This document shows, in pieces, positions 35,261-35,491 of a DNA stretch of 35,491 nt. Each line of letters opens with the position of its first letter. Position 1 is the stretch's first letter. Source of the DNA: an uncultured Verrucomicrobiota bacterium (GTDB taxonomy: Bacteria; Verrucomicrobiota; Verrucomicrobiia; Limisphaerales; UBA1319); the NCBI GenBank assembly GCA_903845125.1, contig CAIMWS010000342.1, forward strand, positions 1 to 35,491, in the 5' to 3' direction. The notes under the pieces were generated by a model, which had not been told where the DNA came from, searched no databases, and saw only the letters and a list, made by a program, of their open reading frames with translations. The translations under genes and the position numbers were made by a program.

Positions 35261-35491
35261 TAAAACTTTGCTGCAACCACCAGAAACTACGCCCGAAGGT
35301 GAAAAACTACTTTAATACCGCAATCTGGAAATAAATCCCATCCCCGGCGCGGCGGTTTTCGCTCCAGAATGCCCTATAAATGATTTCTCCGTGGCGAGTG
35401 GTATGTGGTGATGGTTCACGGCCCAGGAATTGTTACAGGGCCTTTTACGCGCATCTCCACGCATTCACCTTGTCTGGCGGTGAAAAATAAT
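35261..35491. other. End of window after the integrase
   Basis: No ORF of support. The stretch is AT-rich at first and then returns to mixed composition. Cargo genes of the putative element, or its far att site, would lie beyond the window. Confidence 0.4.

Overview
The window comes from a moderately GC-rich Gram-negative bacterium. The gene mix suggests the Verrucomicrobiota (Pedosphaera/Limisphaerales-like) or a neighbour in the PVC group: several Gfo/Idh/MocA oxidoreductases, two with Tat signals, an FG-GAP/VCBS repeat lipoprotein, HEAT, TPR and Sel1 repeat proteins, an Mla/MCE lipid-transport operon, and weak Shine-Dalgarno sequences. This assignment is inference from gene content; no rRNA or marker phylogeny is available here.

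Layout. (1) 208-5301 (+): a tight four-gene carbohydrate operon in which every junction is a 4-nt start/stop overlap. It encodes an AraA/FucI-like isomerase, an FGGY kinase, an amidohydrolase-2 family enzyme and a Gfo/Idh/MocA dehydrogenase. (2) 5391-9363 (-): DusB overlapping an orphan OppC-type permease, then a terminator, a Tat-exported oxidoreductase and a small LapA-like membrane protein. (3) 9434-15951 (+): cobalamin adenosyltransferase, a CDF metal transporter, an FG-GAP lipoprotein, a second Tat-exported oxidoreductase and a HEAT-repeat protein. (4) 20548-15959 (-): an operon of Maf, MlaE-like permease, a degenerate MlaF-like ATPase, an MCE protein and a TPR lipoprotein. (5) 23215-20819 (-): 6-phosphogluconate dehydrogenase and a HAD hydrolase, each followed by a hairpin/T-run terminator. 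(6) 23539-29374 (-): a very large Sel1-repeat/S41-peptidase protein, a sulfate-binding protein, a frameshifted DUF3034-like remnant and a YezD/DUF2292-like small protein, with two near-identical palindromic operator candidates upstream. (7) 29923-32822 (+): a six-hairpin glycosidase-like protein and a wax-synthase-like MBOAT protein, convergent with 6-phosphogluconolactonase. (8) 33933-35260: tRNA-Ser(CGA) next to a tyrosine recombinase in noticeably more AT-rich DNA, probably the edge of an integrated element that continues beyond the window.

How the genes fit together. The first operon looks like a sugar or sugar-acid catabolic route. The Maf-Mla operon is probably an envelope lipid-transport unit, but its ATPase lacks most residues needed for hydrolysis. 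The sbp/yezD region looks like a sulfur-responsive locus without its own permease or ATPase. gnd and pgl supply two steps of the oxidative pentose phosphate pathway; zwf is not in the window. The most useful leads are the degenerate ABC ATPase, the uncharacterised sugar operon, the twin operators before yezD, the single-base frameshift in the DUF3034 gene, the Sel1-S41 fusion, and the integrase placed on the 5' side of a tRNA.
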